Shown here piece by piece: positions 63,881 to 64,000 of a stretch of DNA of 64,000 nucleotides (positions within the stretch are counted from its first letter, which is position 1; each line of letters begins with the position of its first letter). Source of the DNA: Thauera aromatica K172 (lineage in GTDB: Bacteria; Pseudomonadota; Gammaproteobacteria; Burkholderiales; Rhodocyclaceae); contig NZ_CP028339.1 in NCBI RefSeq assembly GCF_003030465.1, forward strand, positions 2,480,001-2,544,000. The letters are read 5' to 3'. The notes beneath the pieces were generated by a model, which saw only the letters and a list, made by a program, of their open reading frames with translations, ran no database searches and was not told the origin of the DNA. Made by a program: the position numbers and the translations under genes.

Positions 63881-64000
63881 GGCGCCGGCGAAACCGCACT
63901 GGCGCCAGGCTTCGTAGACCACCACCGCCACCGCATTCGACAGGTTCACGCTGCGATTGGTAGGGCGCATCGGAATGCGCACGCACGCATCCGGAGCAAA
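63869..64000 (-). CDS. trmL: tRNA (cytidine(34)-2'-O)-methyltransferase, C-terminal fragment
   Basis: Only the last 43 codons are present. [20 protein letters not shown] is the SPOUT motif 3 of TrmL, which folds into the trefoil knot that binds SAM. The enzyme methylates the wobble base of tRNA-Leu. The SecB-GpsA neighbourhood supports the call. Confidence 0.9.
   Translation of the reverse strand, partial: FAPDACVRIPMRPTNRSVNLSNAVAVVVYEAWRQCGFAGAAGL

Overview
The window is GC-rich (roughly two thirds G+C), densely coded chromosomal DNA of a betaproteobacterium. Gene content and neighbourhoods (rplM-rpsI, erpA-argC, coq7, secB-gpsA-trmL, nrdR-ribD, YhdP-nitrilase-TldD, MsrPQ, TRAP carriers of the TakP/FcbT1 type, a rubrerythrin/Fe-S/DUF3501 cluster) fit Rhodocyclales, the Azoarcus/Thauera/Aromatoleum group. 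That assignment is an inference from gene content. I see no rRNA, tRNA, insertion sequence, prophage or CRISPR array. The region reads as core genome with a few accessory pieces.

Layout. 1-4.2 kb: start of tyrS, a murein endopeptidase, erpA, argC and the ribosomal operon rplM-rpsI. 4.2-4.7 kb: a gap that holds a candidate small RNA with CU-rich, anti-Shine-Dalgarno loops. 4.7-9.5 kb: OsmC-family protein, then a leftward run rubrerythrin - HdrB-like Fe-S protein - DUF3501 - CNP1-like - coq7, then rppH. 9.6-17.3 kb: proS, a lytic transglycosylase, bactofilin, an orphan sigma-54 response regulator with a small exported protein, tldD and a nitrilase-family amidase. 17.4-28.3 kb: the giant AsmA-like YhdP, glnE, a CYTH-CHAD protein, sixA, a DUF2062 membrane protein and an unrecognised helical protein. 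28.3-35.4 kb: mnmA, a possible transglutaminase-like exported protein, nudJ, ilvE, zf-CHCC protein, rfbA-rfbC, a phosphomannomutase/phosphoglucomutase and a small orphan ORF with its own promoter. 35.5-42 kb: alaS, a VapBC-type toxin-antitoxin pair, a cobalamin adenosyltransferase, dinB and aroG. 42-47.8 kb: msrPQ, a methyltransferase, mog, darP and pmbA. 47.9-53.4 kb: two paralogous TRAP binding proteins, a histidine phosphatase between them, and one DctQM permease. 53.5-60.4 kb: glyA, nrdR, ribD, a MoeB-like enzyme, a His-rich small protein, ctpA and envC. 60.7-64 kb: a BigR/SqrR-like ArsR regulator, membrane rhodanese, grxC, secB, an SH3 protein, gpsA and the end of trmL.

How it works together. 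Several genes serve the envelope: two M23 proteins, SLT, bactofilin, CtpA, EnvC and YhdP. Redox, sulfur and metal maintenance recurs: ErpA, rubrerythrin cluster, MsrPQ with Mog supplying molybdenum cofactor, ArsR-rhodanese-glutaredoxin. The split microcin-processing pair TldD/PmbA is present, with its two genes 30 kb apart. The most promising leads are the anti-SD small RNA upstream of rplM, the persulfide-sensor-like ArsR with a 10-bp dyad at its promoter, the rubrerythrin/HdrB-like/DUF3501 operon, and the duplicated TRAP binding proteins, which share leader sequence and sit upstream of a terminator ahead of the permease genes.
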